The notes beneath the pieces were generated by a model. The model was not told the DNA's origin and searched no databases. It saw nothing but the letters and a program-made list of their open reading frames with translations. A DNA stretch of 64,000 bases, taken from the NCBI GenBank assembly GCA_021014325.1, contig CM037462.1, positions 11,638,501 to 11,702,500 on the forward strand, in the 5' to 3' direction. A program made the position numbers and the translations under genes. This stretch comes from Plazaster borealis (taxonomy: Eukaryota; Echinodermata; Asteroidea; Forcipulatida; Labidiasteridae). Shown piece after piece: positions 1-10,681 of this stretch (within the stretch, counting starts at the first letter, position 1; every line of letters begins with the position of its first letter).

Positions 1-29
1 AGATACTTTACTATAATTGCTTCTTTTAG

Positions 30-150
30 GAGGAGTGTTGGCTCTGAGAAGAACCAGTGTGGTCTCGACGTTACGATCAATATACTCTCCTGAAGACGAG
101 CAGAGTATACTGTTCAAAACTTCTACCACACCGGCTCTTTACGGTGCCAA
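30..150. repeat. Imperfect inverted repeat with hammerhead-like core
   Basis: AGAACCAGTGTGGTCTCGACG (41-70) mirrors the sequence ending ACCACACCGGCTCT near 138. The right unit contains CTGAAGA, a 6-bp stem GAGCAG/CTGTTC with loop AGTATA, then AAAAC. Confidence 0.6.
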
Positions 151-397
151 AACTCCTGTACCAGCAATTGTACTAGTATCAGTTGTGTATTATATTTGAT
201 CACATATCCAACATCGAAGGCGCCACTAACAGGATGGTGAATAGGAAAGGAGAATAGATGTTCAGTTTTAGATGTTGGACGAAAACCCCAAATGGCGGGC
301 TACTGTCCACCGATACGAATTTGTTTTCTAGAAGTACCACTTCAGTTAACAATTTTGAACATTTTAAGACAATGGTTTGTGATGTTTTGTCCTTTAC

Positions 398-489
398 CTG
401 AATAATTTGGTCATTGACTTTGACGTTGCCGTTACGATCAGCAGCACTTCCCTCGGCAATCTTCTTGATAAAGATTCCAGAAACTTGTC
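398..489 (-). CDS. PATJ: PATJ-like exon 8: middle of PDZ3
   Basis: 92-nt exon, residues 438-468: [18 protein letters not shown] followed by VKVNDQIIQ, ending phase 0 at CAG before GTAAAGG. The rest of PDZ3 and any further PDZ domains must lie left of the window; no next exon is visible in 1-397. Confidence 0.87.
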
Positions 490-3400
490 CTAAAAAATAA
501 ATACAAAAATCAAAGTCTTCAATACTTTTGGGATTTGGGGTTCAGTCATGATCGCATACCTTTTAACAGGTATGCGATCTGAACCTTTAAAAAAATGTCA
601 TGCAAGTTCGTCTTAAAGGTATCGTACACATTTGGTAATGACTCAAAACAAATATTAGCATAAAAACTTACTTGGTAACAAGCAACGGAGAGCTGTTGAT
701 AGTATAAAACATTGAGGAAACGACTCCCTCTGAAGTAACGTAGTTTTTGAGAAAGAGGTAATTTCTCACTAAAATAATAAAAACTCCTTGCAAGAAGTTT
801 TTATTCCTGTATCTGGAAGCACACAAATTTTTACAACAAGGGTGTTTTTTCTTTCATCATTTTCTTGCAACTTCGATGACCAATTGAGCCCAAATTTTCA
901 CAGGCTTGTTATTTTATGCATATGTTGGGATACACCAAGTGAGAACACTGGTCTTTGACAATTACAGGCATGAGAATGGGCGATGATGAAAAATCCGGAA
1001 AAAAATCCGGAAAAAATCCAACGCTAAAAATGCATGTCCGGATTTTGGGCAATGTCCGGAAATTGGGCAACGTCACCAAGCGTCGGCGCCGCACTCAGTG
1101 GTTGAACCATGCATATCCTACCTCCATGGGTCGAGTTAGTAGCCGGAAAATACTCAAAAAACAATAATGAAATCATAAAAAAATGCTAGACGTATCTTAT
1201 CTCAAAAAGCTCACAAAAAATGTGAGACTTAACGGTTTTGCAGACGTCGACGATTCTCACACACGTGCGTAAAAAGTCTAACAATGCGCGCGCATCCATA
1301 CACCGCGCATTGTTGTCAGTAGACTTCCCAAAGTCTCCACACATGTTTCTTTGCTGCAGCAGTAAACTTATTACGGTCAAACAATGAATAAACCGCACCG
1401 TGATTGAAGCGAGGAATGAAAGAAGTCTACACATATCTATTGATCTCGCTGCATACGCGATGCACATGGAAGAAGGGCGGCAATTGTTTACCTGCCGTTT
1501 TTCACGAACGGAGTGTCGATCCGCGGTATGATTTTACAAAGGTAAATTTACAATTTCTGATTTAAAGACGAGAGATTAGCGAAATATAAATGCATTCCCC
1601 CAACACCCTACCCCCCAAATTTTATATCAAATTCACATTGAACTCGGAGACCACATATTTTGAAGTGAAAAATCCGGAAATCCGGAAAAATCCGGAAGAT
1701 TCTCATGCCTGCAATTACCAAACGTGTTCAGTGCCTTTAATGAGTGCTTGGTTCTGAAAAGAACCGACCCGACAGTTCGCTTGACATTTCAAACAGTATA
1801 CAAATATAACATTGGGCCGATTTCACAAAGAGATAAGACTAGTCTTATCTGAAGTTAGGACCAGTAACTGGTCTTAACTTAAGACTAGTCCTATCTCTTA
1901 GCATAGGATTTAAAATACATGGAGTCATCGGAAACCTTGATCTTATATGAACTGACCTGTGGCAACATCTCTGACGTAGCCAGCGATGGTTATTCCTAGA
2001 CCCTTAGCTTCCTTCTCTAAGACAACATCAAACACCTTAACACCTTCCAATTCCTCTTCCTGTTGGAGACAAATATCAATTATGTCAGATTTTGCTTTGA
2101 AATGCAGTACCTCTGACAGATGCTGGTTGGTTCCCTCTTAACAACATAACCCACAGTATGGGACTCAGACATACAGCTAAATATATGGTCCCTAAATGCA
2201 GGACTAACCGATATGGTAACAGCTCAATCCCACTCCTTTCTCAACTCTTGAATCAAGAGTCTTAGATTAGTGTTTTTATTTTCTTCTTACGTCTACTGTG
2301 TGTAAGGGGGGTGTAGAGTTTAATTTTAAGGGGTTCGTATGTCAAAGGGGGTCTTAATTCTTAGAGGGTTTTCTACACATAAAAGGGTTCCTACAATACT
2401 GTGCATTTTTGTAATGTTTTATCAAATTTTTATTTCTATTTTTGTAACCTTGTCTGATGTATTTATGTCCCCCGTATTTCGGTGTTACTAGTTTATATTT
2501 TTATGTGTGCAATTCTTAACTCATATATTTTACCTTGTAATGCCACATAATTCAGCTTTGTGCTGCCAGTTGGCTTTTTAATAAAAATGAATGAATGAAT
2601 GAATGAAAATACAACGTTCTGTTAACCCTCTCGTTACTGAATTCTTCTGACATAAACAACCACTGGTGCCTACATTGTTTGACAACCCAAGGTGAAGCAC
2701 ACATTCTTACACAGAAGCTTGTGTTCAAAGGTCAATTTTACAAACTCTATTATTACCTTGAAGATTTCATTGAAGCGCATAATACGTAATAAAAAAATTA
2801 TTACTGATTGAATTTCCTTTCAAGTAATAAACCACAAGGGAAACTGACTGGGTAAATTTTAAATAATTTGAGGTTGAACATAGACAAATTTACTACGGCG
2901 GGATTTGAACCAACGACCTCCGGATTAACAAGCCGGTGCTCTACTAGCTGAGCAATCTAGCCCTATGTTGGCAGTCTCCCTAGGTCCTTTAATTTAATCC
3001 AAAAGTCATTGAAATCGGCCAATAAATGTTTAAGCTCTTGATCTTTGTTTCCATAATGTGTTTTATAAACCAAAACATTTTTTTGTACACAACCATATGA
3101 CGCTCCTAGGTGTTTGGCATTTCGTTTTTTTCCACTCCAATTTGAAGGAATTGCATAAAAGCAACCTTTTTATTATTTTACCGTTATTTGAAGTTAAAAG
3201 CATGATCAAAGTCTTATGAGATTGATCATTAATCCTTCACCTCCAAAATCCTTGTATATCCTTTTTGCCGAAATGAAGGATTCAGAAGGATTGAGGGCCG
3301 TAGACCCAAGTAACAATTGCTTATCACTGGGTCAGGTATTCCAATCTTATCCAAGTCCAAGCATGTTGGTGTGGACTGACATAAGAGTGGAGGATAGTGG

Positions 3401-6400
3401 AGGATTGAGGGCTGTTGGCCCAAATAACAATTGCTTATCACTGGGTCAGGTATATGAGGAGGATATAGGAGGATTGAGGTCACCTGTAGGCAAGTGGGCC
3501 AAGGGAGTAAGGGTTAAATAAAGGGAGAAATATTTGTTACCAATACAAGTTGGGGCGGTGGCTGCGAATATTCTTCGGTCATCTGTTGGGGCTGTATGAC
3601 AGGCTCTGGCTGGATAGGGGGCTCTGCGTCTTTAGGCGCCCCCGCCGCAGGAAAGGCACTCCTGGCTACGGTCAGTCGCACGTGGCTTCCAGCTTGCCTG
3701 AGCACCATGGCGACCTGGTCAGAGGTCATACCCTGGAGGGGTGTGTCGCCAATCTGCAGAATGATGTCTCCGCTCTGCAGACGCCCATCCTGTGGCGACA
3801 GAAATTATCAGGTAGAACTGGTGAGTAGTTAGACTTTTAGGGCTATGTTAAGATTAGTATCTAGGCGTACGATTTAAATTAAAACGAGGTCATTCTGGTT
3901 TTTTACTTGGTGTTTAACTTTGGTTTTAAAAGCCCCACTGTGCAATCTGGGGCATTCTTAATGGTTTTATCTTCATGATTTTTGTGAATTTGACAAAAAG
4001 TTCTACAGTAATTCAGGCGAATCGGCCTGAATCAGTTTTAATCTTCATCTGTGTTTTTACAATGTTACTTCTTGCCTTTTAACTTTGTAAAGTGCATATT
4101 GAAAAGTGCTTTTACAATGTATATGTGCAGGCACTCTATTGTTACAGTTGGAGACAGTGGACTTACCCTGTCGGCAGTACCTCCAGGTAGGATGGTCTTC
4201 ACCATAATTCCAACGTCACGGACACCGACGATGCCAAATCCCAAGCCGGTACCGTCGTTGTACAACTCAATCTGTTGGATTTCATGTTGAGGCGGTTCAA
4301 TCTGGGCATCTTCAGGCTGCTATTGAAATTGAAATTGAAATTGAAATGGTTAATCGATAAAAACCTCATCACAGCCAGAGGCCGAATTAAGACAATTTTT
4401 ACAGATAAAAATAAACTAAACAAATTATTATATTATGCATAATATTCCATAAATATACATGTAACACAAACACACAAATATATAAACACACAAGTATAAA
4501 AATATATATATATATTTTTAAAAAAATTAACCAAAAAAATAGATTTTTCTCTTTCTTTTATACCTTACATAATATTTATATCAGAGTGAAAAAAATGGCA
4601 TACTACGACTGCACAAAAAAGGAATTCACTAAAAAGTACTAAAGATTTAGCTAAAACATTACAAATCAGCACAAGAACAGCATCTTTGTATGGCCAACAT
4701 AGTAAAGTATAGCCTATAAGTTATAAATATATATATATATAAAATAATATTCAAAAATATATAAAATTGACATTTTCCAATGTTTCCAATGAACATTACA
4801 GGGAAGAAATGTGATATTTAACCCTTTAGAGACCATTCACTTCTGTATAATCATCACCATACGCCCATACGACTCCTTTATTTTCAGGAAAAATGTCAGG
4901 AAAATGATTAAGAATCACAAATATCTTGGTTTGTTTTAGAACTGTAGATTCTTTGTAATATTGGAAACATTGGAAAATGTCAATTTTAGTACATACTTTT
5001 TCTTTAACCTCTTGCTATATTCTTGTTCAAGCATAAGTAGGTAAATTTTGCTGATATATTGTATATTGTATATTTTATTTATCTATATATATTTAATATA
5101 GGGTTGTGCATCTAAGTTTATTTTCCTAAACGATTGAACGAATATTGAGACTTCCTTTTAACCGTTTCCAATCCAATTTGAGAATCGGAACTGTGAGCCG
5201 ACCTGTAAAAGTAGCAGATCTCAAAAAAACTTTCCAGGACTAAAAATAGAACACTTTACCCAGTCTTGACTATCACAAAACCAAAGTGTGGGGCACATCC
5301 CTTGCCGTAGTGTTTAAGGTGGGGCATAGACAAGTAAAATGTATACAAAAATGGAGGGGAATTGAAAATAATGTAATACAAATTGTAGGGGATTAAGATA
5401 AGACACATTCTCGAACCAAACAAAAAGGGATGTCAATCTTTCTCCCTTGATAAGGTCTGGGGCTAACATTTTAAAATAAATTAAACATCAAAGAATTTGT
5501 GAAATTAAAAAAATTGAGATACTTTCATCAACTTGACATATTACTGTATGTTGGCTCTTTTGCCGCTACTGCTGGGTATTCCATTAAAGGCACTGAACAA
5601 CAAAAACCAGTATTCTCACTTGGTGTATCCCAACATGCATAAAATAACAAGCCTGTGAAAATTTGGGCTCAATTGGTCATCGATGTTACAAGAAAATGAT
5701 GAAAGAAAAAACACCCTTGTTGTACAAATTTGTGTGCTTTCAGATAGGAATAAAAACTTCTTGCAAGAAGTTTTTATTATTTTAGTGAGAAATTACCTCT
5801 TTCTCAAAAACTACGTTACTTCAGAGGGAGTCGTTTCCTACAATGTTTTATACTATCAACAGCTCTCCGTTGCTTGTTACCAAGTCAGTTTTTTATGCGA
5901 GTCATTACCAAACGTGTACGATACCTTTAAAACATGTTATGGCCTCAGGGCTTGAAATTTACACTGGACCACAGGCCCGAGGCCAGTGATTTTAGCATCA
6001 GGCCAGTAAACTGGACAAGTCTGGAAGTCTTGATTTTTTGTTAAAATGTTGACTTTCAGTCTGCTAAATATCTTCATTGTGCAGCTGTTATGTTTGAATA
6101 AATAGTAATAAAATAATTAATGGCAGTCATTTGAGACCTTTAGTGGCAGTAATTTGAGACTTTTGTTTTACCTTTTCCGGGCTAGCCGGCTGTTGTTCCT
6201 CTTTGGGTGGGTCAGAGTCTTTGAGGGCATTTGCAGGAAGCTGGAAGACCCCCCTGGCCACGACGAGCTCCACCAGACCTTTCACCTTCTGTAACATCTC
6301 AATGGCCTTGTAACAAAAAACAAACAAAAATTTGTTCAAAAAAAATGAAATGTAATCCAAACAATGCTAGCATAAAATGCACATGTGTTTCCGTTTTGAA

Positions 6401-9400
6401 AAAAATAATTGCACCGCGGATAAAGATTTTTTGTTCTTCGGATTTACCCGTACACCGATGTGTATACAGAGTCCCGTTGGGAATACAGGCCCACAGGCAT
6501 ACTACTTGGGTAGGATTCAAACCCCAAACCACTGCAATGTAGTGCAGATGTCTCAACCACTAGACCACCGAGCTGCGTTCCAATAGCTAGAAACTGTTCT
6601 TCTTTTCTTACCCCCAAATTTGTTTCAAAAAGTGAGGCCACACAAAGTTTTTTTTCACAGGTATTTGTTAACTGAGACACAAATTAAGCAACAATTTTTT
6701 CTGAAAATCAAACAGTGAAAACAATGTAAGATTTTTTCCACACTATTTTCTTGTGACTCCGATGACCGATAGAGCTTACAACATATATACATGAAAAATG
6801 AATCTGTGACAGTTTAAGCTAAATCGGTCTTCGGAGTCAGGAGAAAACAGTGAAAAACCCCATTGTATGTTTTCACCGTTTTCAAACAACGGATTTTATT
6901 ACCAGTGATAAAGACTAATTGTTTTACTCATTTCCAAAAAAACTAAAGCATTTCAAGCAAAACTATTTCAAGGGAAGGTTTCCACCATAACCATCTTTAA
7001 ACCATGTAAGTTATGTGCAAATCTGTGAACATTTATGTTTTCAACCTTACCAATGTTGTACACACCCTTTAAATGGTTATAACTTAAAATTGGCCAAATA
7101 CCAGTTAAAATACCCAAGGGCCAGTCAAAATTCTGTCTTGGAACTAGACCGGCAGTCTAGTTGATTGCTACACACTCCACTGCTAAAATTACTTCAAATT
7201 ACAAGTCCCAAGCAATGTTGAAAGGAAACTTTATTTATAGACGATGTGACCTCTGTTTACATTCAAACCGCCCTCTGTTGACAAAAGTCATGTTTCCGCC
7301 GGGCAAGAAGACGCGTACCCATGGTAACGTTGCGTGTCCTTTATAGCTGGCTGTCAGTACACAAAGGTTTTGCCCGGCGACATGCGCGCGCATCGTGTTA
7401 TGATTTTCGAATGACGTCAGAGGTCACATCGTCTATATATGAACCAGTGAACAAAATCGGGGAACCAGTGAAAGCTAACTGGTCCCACTGTCTAGTCACT
7501 GACAAAGTTAAGAGCAAACCCTGTTTATGCTTTCTTCATTGAAGAACCCTTTTCAAGGGAAAACCATCCATTCCCTTTCAGGATCTGGTTTCAAGACCTG
7601 TTTACGGGCGATCCTCAATACAGTGCGCCCTCTATAGTGCACCCAGGAAAGGCCATTTTTGAAGTGCATCACGCAAAAGGGTCAACAACTTTTGAGTCAA
7701 TCGCAGCGCCTGCAGCATTACCACGATTGTTTAATAGATGTTAAATTTGCATGGGGGATAAAGAATATGATATTTGGTTTTTACTCGTACACCGATGTGT
7801 GTAAAGCACTGTATACTCAGTACTTTTCCTGTTTTGTTTTTTTCACAGGACTCGGGAAAGTACTGAGTATACATTGCTTTACACACATCGGTGTACGGGT
7901 AAAAACCAAATATCATACGATTGTTTAAGTTTGTTTGTGGTTTGCAAAGGCTGTAGTTGTCTGTGTTTACGGCATAAGATGATATTCTTTGTGGGGCTGG
8001 TGGAAGTATTTCACGTTCATGGCAGCCACTTCATAGTTCATGCGGTGCTGAGTTACGAGTTTTTTGTCTTTAGTCGACCGCTTTTAGGGAACATGACCTC
8101 TCCGGGGTAAACTGTAGAGGGTGCAATGTATTGTGAATCGCCTGAATTCGTCACAAGCTACAGCATGTAGACTGCACCGCTATCTTTCAAGTCCATTTTC
8201 CCAATTTTGTTTGTTTGCAGCATACCTGTTGATGAGAGACGCTAGCGTCCAGGAGATGGCCGTTGATGGCCAAGATCTGATCACTCTCATGTAGATCTCC
8301 ATTCCTAATCAAACAATCAAAGAAAGACTCATCATTTAGTCACTTGAAAACACCCCACTCAGGTTGTCTACAGACACCCTGCTAAATACAGCCAGATGAA
8401 ACACAGTTGAAATGACAACTTTTCTAATTGCAGCAGAATGCAACGAGTGGTTTTGATGCTTTGTGCAGTAAAGTGATTTGTAATATTACGATAGCCATGG
8501 GGTACTTGCCCTGTGAAATGAACAAGGGGGGCCATGTACATCACCAAGTACACCAGAATCCACCCAGACCCTCCCCCCCCCAAAAAAAAAAACACCCAAC
8601 AAACAAACAAAAAACACCTTGCTCAATAGTCAATACAACAAAATATCACTGTGGTTTTTAAATTCAACAAAGTGCATCAAGGTATGAGATTTGAGTTAAC
8701 TGCAAAAGTGCAAAACAAATTACAACAGCTTTTACCAATTGGTGCATTTTGCTGCACTCAGCAGGCCTAGGGGAGGCACTGTTAGTGTTACAAAATACAG
8801 ACAAATTTACATAAAGGATGATATTAAATAGTAAATTCTTTATTTTGTGTGCTGGTGATGGTGTATAAAGTTTTTAAAGGGTAGTCGAACAATGGTTTTT
8901 AGAAGAGTATATTTAGTAAAACCGCCTACCGTTCGACATCTCAAACTAACCAGTGAAAACTTATTGAAGTAGGTGTATTTTTATAATGAAATAATAAAAT
9001 AAGGCCCGATATGGGCCAGAGGGCCCCCCATACTTTTTTCAACACACTATTTTCCTCTTGTAAAAAAGTCCCCCACCCCCAAGGAAAGAAAGAAAAAAAA
9101 AATCCTCTAAAGAATTCCTGAGATTCCAAGCACACAACAAAGACACACTAGGGCGGGGGGTACACTATGCCCCATATTGAGCACCAAATGTGAGATAATC
9201 TCGAGTACCAAGGCATTATGGTTGAAATCAAATTGAAACACAATTTTCTTGAAGATGGACACAAATAATTCTGAGGCTGATTGATCTGTAGGAATTTTAA
9301 ACAATGTAAATTTGTACACTGAAATTTTACCCCAAAAATGTTTCTCACATTTTTTCATCCAAACTTGACCATGTTTTATTGAAAGAGCTCACCTTTCTGC

Positions 9401-10681
9401 TACACCATTGGGCTGAATCTGCTGAACGAAGATACCCAACTCCCCATGATTCTCGCTCTTCAGCCCTACCACACTGAACCCAAGACCTCCCTTCTCTGGC
9501 TTCATCAGCTTCACCGTGGTCACCTCCCGTCCCATGGCCAGCTCTGCGATAGAATCCAGCAAGGCGTCTTCTGCGTCCACCTCATCTGCTGCCACCGCGG
9601 GCGGCGGAGCGCTCAGCACCACGGCAGCCACCTCGACTTTCCCGATCTCATCTTCCAAGTTGATCTCATTCTCATAAGCGTACGGATGAGCCGGGCTTGG
9701 TTGTTCGACCGGCTCTGGTTTGGGTGGTTCCTCGAAGACGAGGTCACCACTCGGGTTGAAGTCAAACTCCCCGATGGGTTGACCGGGCGGAGTGGACTCC
9801 ACATGGTCCCTGAGCTGCCTCATGGATTGCTGGAGCGTCAGCAGCTGATTAAAGAGGGGACTTTCCAGCATGTTGATCATGTCGCTGAGTTGCTGGTCGA
9901 GCTCTTCGTCACCTGTTTGCTGGAGCTCGGTCTGCATGCCGTAAAGCATCTCCACGGCATGTTGAGTATCTAACATTAACGATAACATAAGGAGAAATCA
10001 ACTTTACACTAATTGACCCAAATTCACCTGACGTCATCACTCTTGATAAATCTTGGTTGCGCCATTTTGGGAGTCAGATTACCCGTGTGTTACTGTGCAT
10101 GGTGCATTTTAGGCAAAAACGCACGTGGTGAGAGTCGTACCATATCTGCAATTTGACTCCCAAAATGGCAGAACATGGACAAACAGTGCAAGGGGTCTTT
10201 ACTTAACAAAATCAGTGTTATCCTAGAAACATGAAAGAACGAGCGGTTTCAAACAAACAAAAAGCCAGGAATTCCTGTTTATCATGCTTTCTGCATGAAC
10301 ATTTCATTCCAGCTGTGTGTGAGATAAATGTATCTAAAGTGCGCAGAGCTGAAGTTGGTCAAGTAGGGAAAATAACTAGGGAATTTTGTTTCTCACTGAC
10401 ACCGTCTGTGTCATGTTCCCATGTTCAATAGCAACAATAAATACGGACTCCACAAAGGGACCAGACTATTTGCCATTCGGGCCTTTGGCTGTGTCCGGCT
10501 TGATCGTCACATGAACAAGCATTGACACATAGGATGCCCTTAGCAACTCCCTTAGTAACAGCTGCAGCCCTAGCCGCAACAATCAATTCTGAAACATCCT
10601 TGGTTTGGTCACATGAATGGAATAAAACATACATATGTAACAGTTGCACAATGATATCAACCTACCTGCAACAAGGGCCAT
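398..10681 (-). CDS. PATJ: PATJ/MPDZ-type multi-PDZ scaffold protein, 5' part (8 exons)
   Basis: Eight exons on the minus strand (10666-10681, 9393-9969, 8226-8304, 6172-6306, 4167-4319, 3541-3789, 1957-2059, 398-489) join in frame into 468 codons and continue beyond position 1. Visible domains: an L27 domain at residues ~6-63 with [13 protein letters not shown]; an acidic/Pro-rich linker; PDZ1 at ~155-243 with carboxylate loop GLGF at 167-170; PDZ2 at ~284-363 with GLGF at 294-297; PDZ3 starting at ~410 with GLGI and cut by the window edge. An N-terminal L27 followed by PDZ repeats is the PATJ/MPDZ architecture. Family knowledge: the L27 binds Pals1/MPP5 and the PDZs bind junction and polarity proteins at the cytoplasmic face of apical junctions. 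The ATG sits in an excellent CACCATGG context. Introns are full of SINE and MITE insertions. PATJ and MPDZ are paralogues and I cannot separate them here. Confidence 0.9.
613..1740 (-). mobile_element. MITE-A copy interrupted by another transposon
   Basis: MITE-A ends are TTAAAGGCATCGTACACG and its complement, with TTGCAAGAAG internally. The left part is 613-964; the right end (AATTACCAAACGTG...CTTTAA) is displaced to 1712-1740 by the element at 965-1711. Confidence 0.9.
965..1711. mobile_element. 747-bp DNA transposon with CAGGCATGAGAAT termini
   Basis: Starts CAGGCATGAGAAT and ends ATTCTCATGCCTG; subterminal TCCGGA-rich stretches are inverted too. It is inserted in MITE-A with a direct duplication of CAATTA (959-964 and 1712-1717). 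A 93-codon minus-strand frame at 1186-1467 resembles nothing I know, so the copy is probably non-autonomous. Confidence 0.88.
1813..1904. mobile_element. Short palindromic element (MITE-D)
   Basis: GGCCGATTTCACAAAGAGATAAGACTAGTCTTATC and an inverted partner; a second copy is at 55805-55942. Confidence 0.75.
1957..2059 (-). CDS. PATJ: PATJ-like exon 7: start of PDZ3
   Basis: 103-nt exon, residues 404-437 plus one base: [20 protein letters not shown] is the beginning of PDZ3 with GLGI as carboxylate loop. The final G pairs with GA of the next exon to give Gly. Confidence 0.87.
2270..2606 (+). mobile_element. Possible LINE 3' end with (GAAT)n tail
   Basis: T-rich noncoding sequence ending in TTTAATAAAAATGAATGAATG... 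at 2578-2606. A polyadenylation-like AATAAA followed by a tetranucleotide tail is typical of L2/CR1-type 3' ends. No coding part is seen. Lies in PATJ-like intron 6. Confidence 0.45.
2871..2985 (-). mobile_element. SINE-2 (tRNA-derived) copy
   Basis: Minus strand reads GGGCTAGATTGCTCAGC...GGCTTGTTAATCC...GGTTCAAATCCCGCC, a tRNA-like head with A and B boxes and GTT at the anticodon position, next to GGGAGACTGCCAACAT. PATJ-like intron 6. Confidence 0.8.
3541..3789 (-). CDS. PATJ: PATJ-like exon 6: second half of PDZ2 and Pro/Gln linker
   Basis: Residues 321-403: [30 protein letters not shown] and VRLTVARS complete PDZ2; a Pro/Gln-rich linker follows. The donor is chosen at TTG|GTAACA, in phase 0; a GT six bases earlier in the exon is also in phase, so the last two residues are uncertain. 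Confidence 0.85.
4167..4319 (-). CDS. PATJ: PATJ-like exon 5: first half of PDZ2
   Basis: 153-nt phase-0 exon, residues 270-320: [16 protein letters not shown] then [12 protein letters not shown], the characteristic start of PATJ PDZ2. The acceptor is a tandem TAGCAG, so the first codon (Gln) may be optional. Donor GTAAGT is consensus. Confidence 0.9.
4320..4346 (-). promoter_or_regulatory. 3' splice site of PATJ-like exon 5 built from a hexamer repeat
   Basis: On the minus strand four copies of TTTCAA run directly into TAGCAG. The microsatellite supplies the pyrimidine-rich tract, and the tandem NAGNAG allows two acceptors 3 nt apart. Confidence 0.7.
5584..5931 (+). mobile_element. MITE-A copy
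   Basis: ~350 bp, from TTAAAGGCACTG to GATACCTTTAA, PATJ-like intron 4. Shares the CAAGCCTGTGAAAATTTGGG and TCAACAGCTCTCCGTTGC internal blocks with the other copies. Confidence 0.9.
6172..6306 (-). CDS. PATJ: PATJ-like exon 4: end of PDZ1 and linker
   Basis: 135-nt phase-0 exon, residues 225-269. [19 protein letters not shown] is the last PDZ1 helix and strand; a charged Pro/Glu/Lys linker follows. Donor is AAAAG|GTAAAAC. Confidence 0.88.
6430..6580 (-). mobile_element. SINE-3 copy
   Basis: Reverse reads CTCGGTGGTCTAGTGGTTGA...GGTTTGAATCC...GTATACACATCGGTGTACGG: tRNA-like head plus the CATCGGTGTACGGGTAAA tail shared with 53395. Confidence 0.75.
7766..7918. repeat. Long hairpin of two head-to-head SINE-3 tails
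   Basis: Arms of ~65 bp (ATATTTGGTTTTTACTCGTA... and ...ACGGGTAAAAACCAAATAT) around a ~25-bp TTTCACAGG loop. PATJ-like intron 3. Confidence 0.9.
8226..8304 (-). CDS. PATJ: PATJ-like exon 3: middle of PDZ1
   Basis: 79-nt exon, residues 198-224 ([19 protein letters not shown]...), completing the split Arg codon and ending in phase 0 at CAG before GTATGC. The DQILAING motif is the standard central PDZ strand. Confidence 0.9.
9393..9969 (-). CDS. PATJ: PATJ-like exon 2: L27 domain, linker, first half of PDZ1
   Basis: 577-nt exon between acceptor TTAATGTTAG and donor GTGAGC, residues 6-197. It carries the L27 helices ([13 protein letters not shown] is the most diagnostic stretch), an Ala/Pro/Glu-rich linker, the short helix [15 protein letters not shown], and PDZ1 through GGLGFSVVG and [10 protein letters not shown]. 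The last codon is split (AG|G, Arg). Confidence 0.92.
10050..10190. repeat. Hairpin element with CCATTTTGGGAGTCA arms
   Basis: GCCATTTTGGGAGTCAGATT and TTTGACTCCCAAAATGGC are ~90 bp apart. Related hairpins at 17360-17430 and 48855-48925. In PATJ-like intron 1. Confidence 0.75.
10666..10681 (-). CDS. PATJ: PATJ-like exon 1 (start codon)
   Basis: Tiny first coding exon: MALVA plus one base G, then donor GTAGG. The leftover G joins AT of the next exon to make Asp6, giving MALVADTQHAVE. The context CACCATGG around the ATG fits a strong Kozak start. An upstream untranslated exon is not excluded. Confidence 0.8.

Noticed and set aside
1186..1467. 93-codon minus-strand frame in the CAGGCATGAGAA element as a transposase
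   Set aside because: No DDE-like or zinc-binding pattern, too short, and no homologue recognised.
2884..2964. tRNA gene (anticodon GTT) on the minus strand
   Set aside because: Acceptor-stem ends do not pair well and the flanks are shared with other SINE-2 copies, so this is a SINE head.
9446..9973. 175-codon plus-strand frame
   Set aside because: It is the antisense shadow of PATJ-like exon 2, whose minus-strand product has L27 and PDZ motifs.
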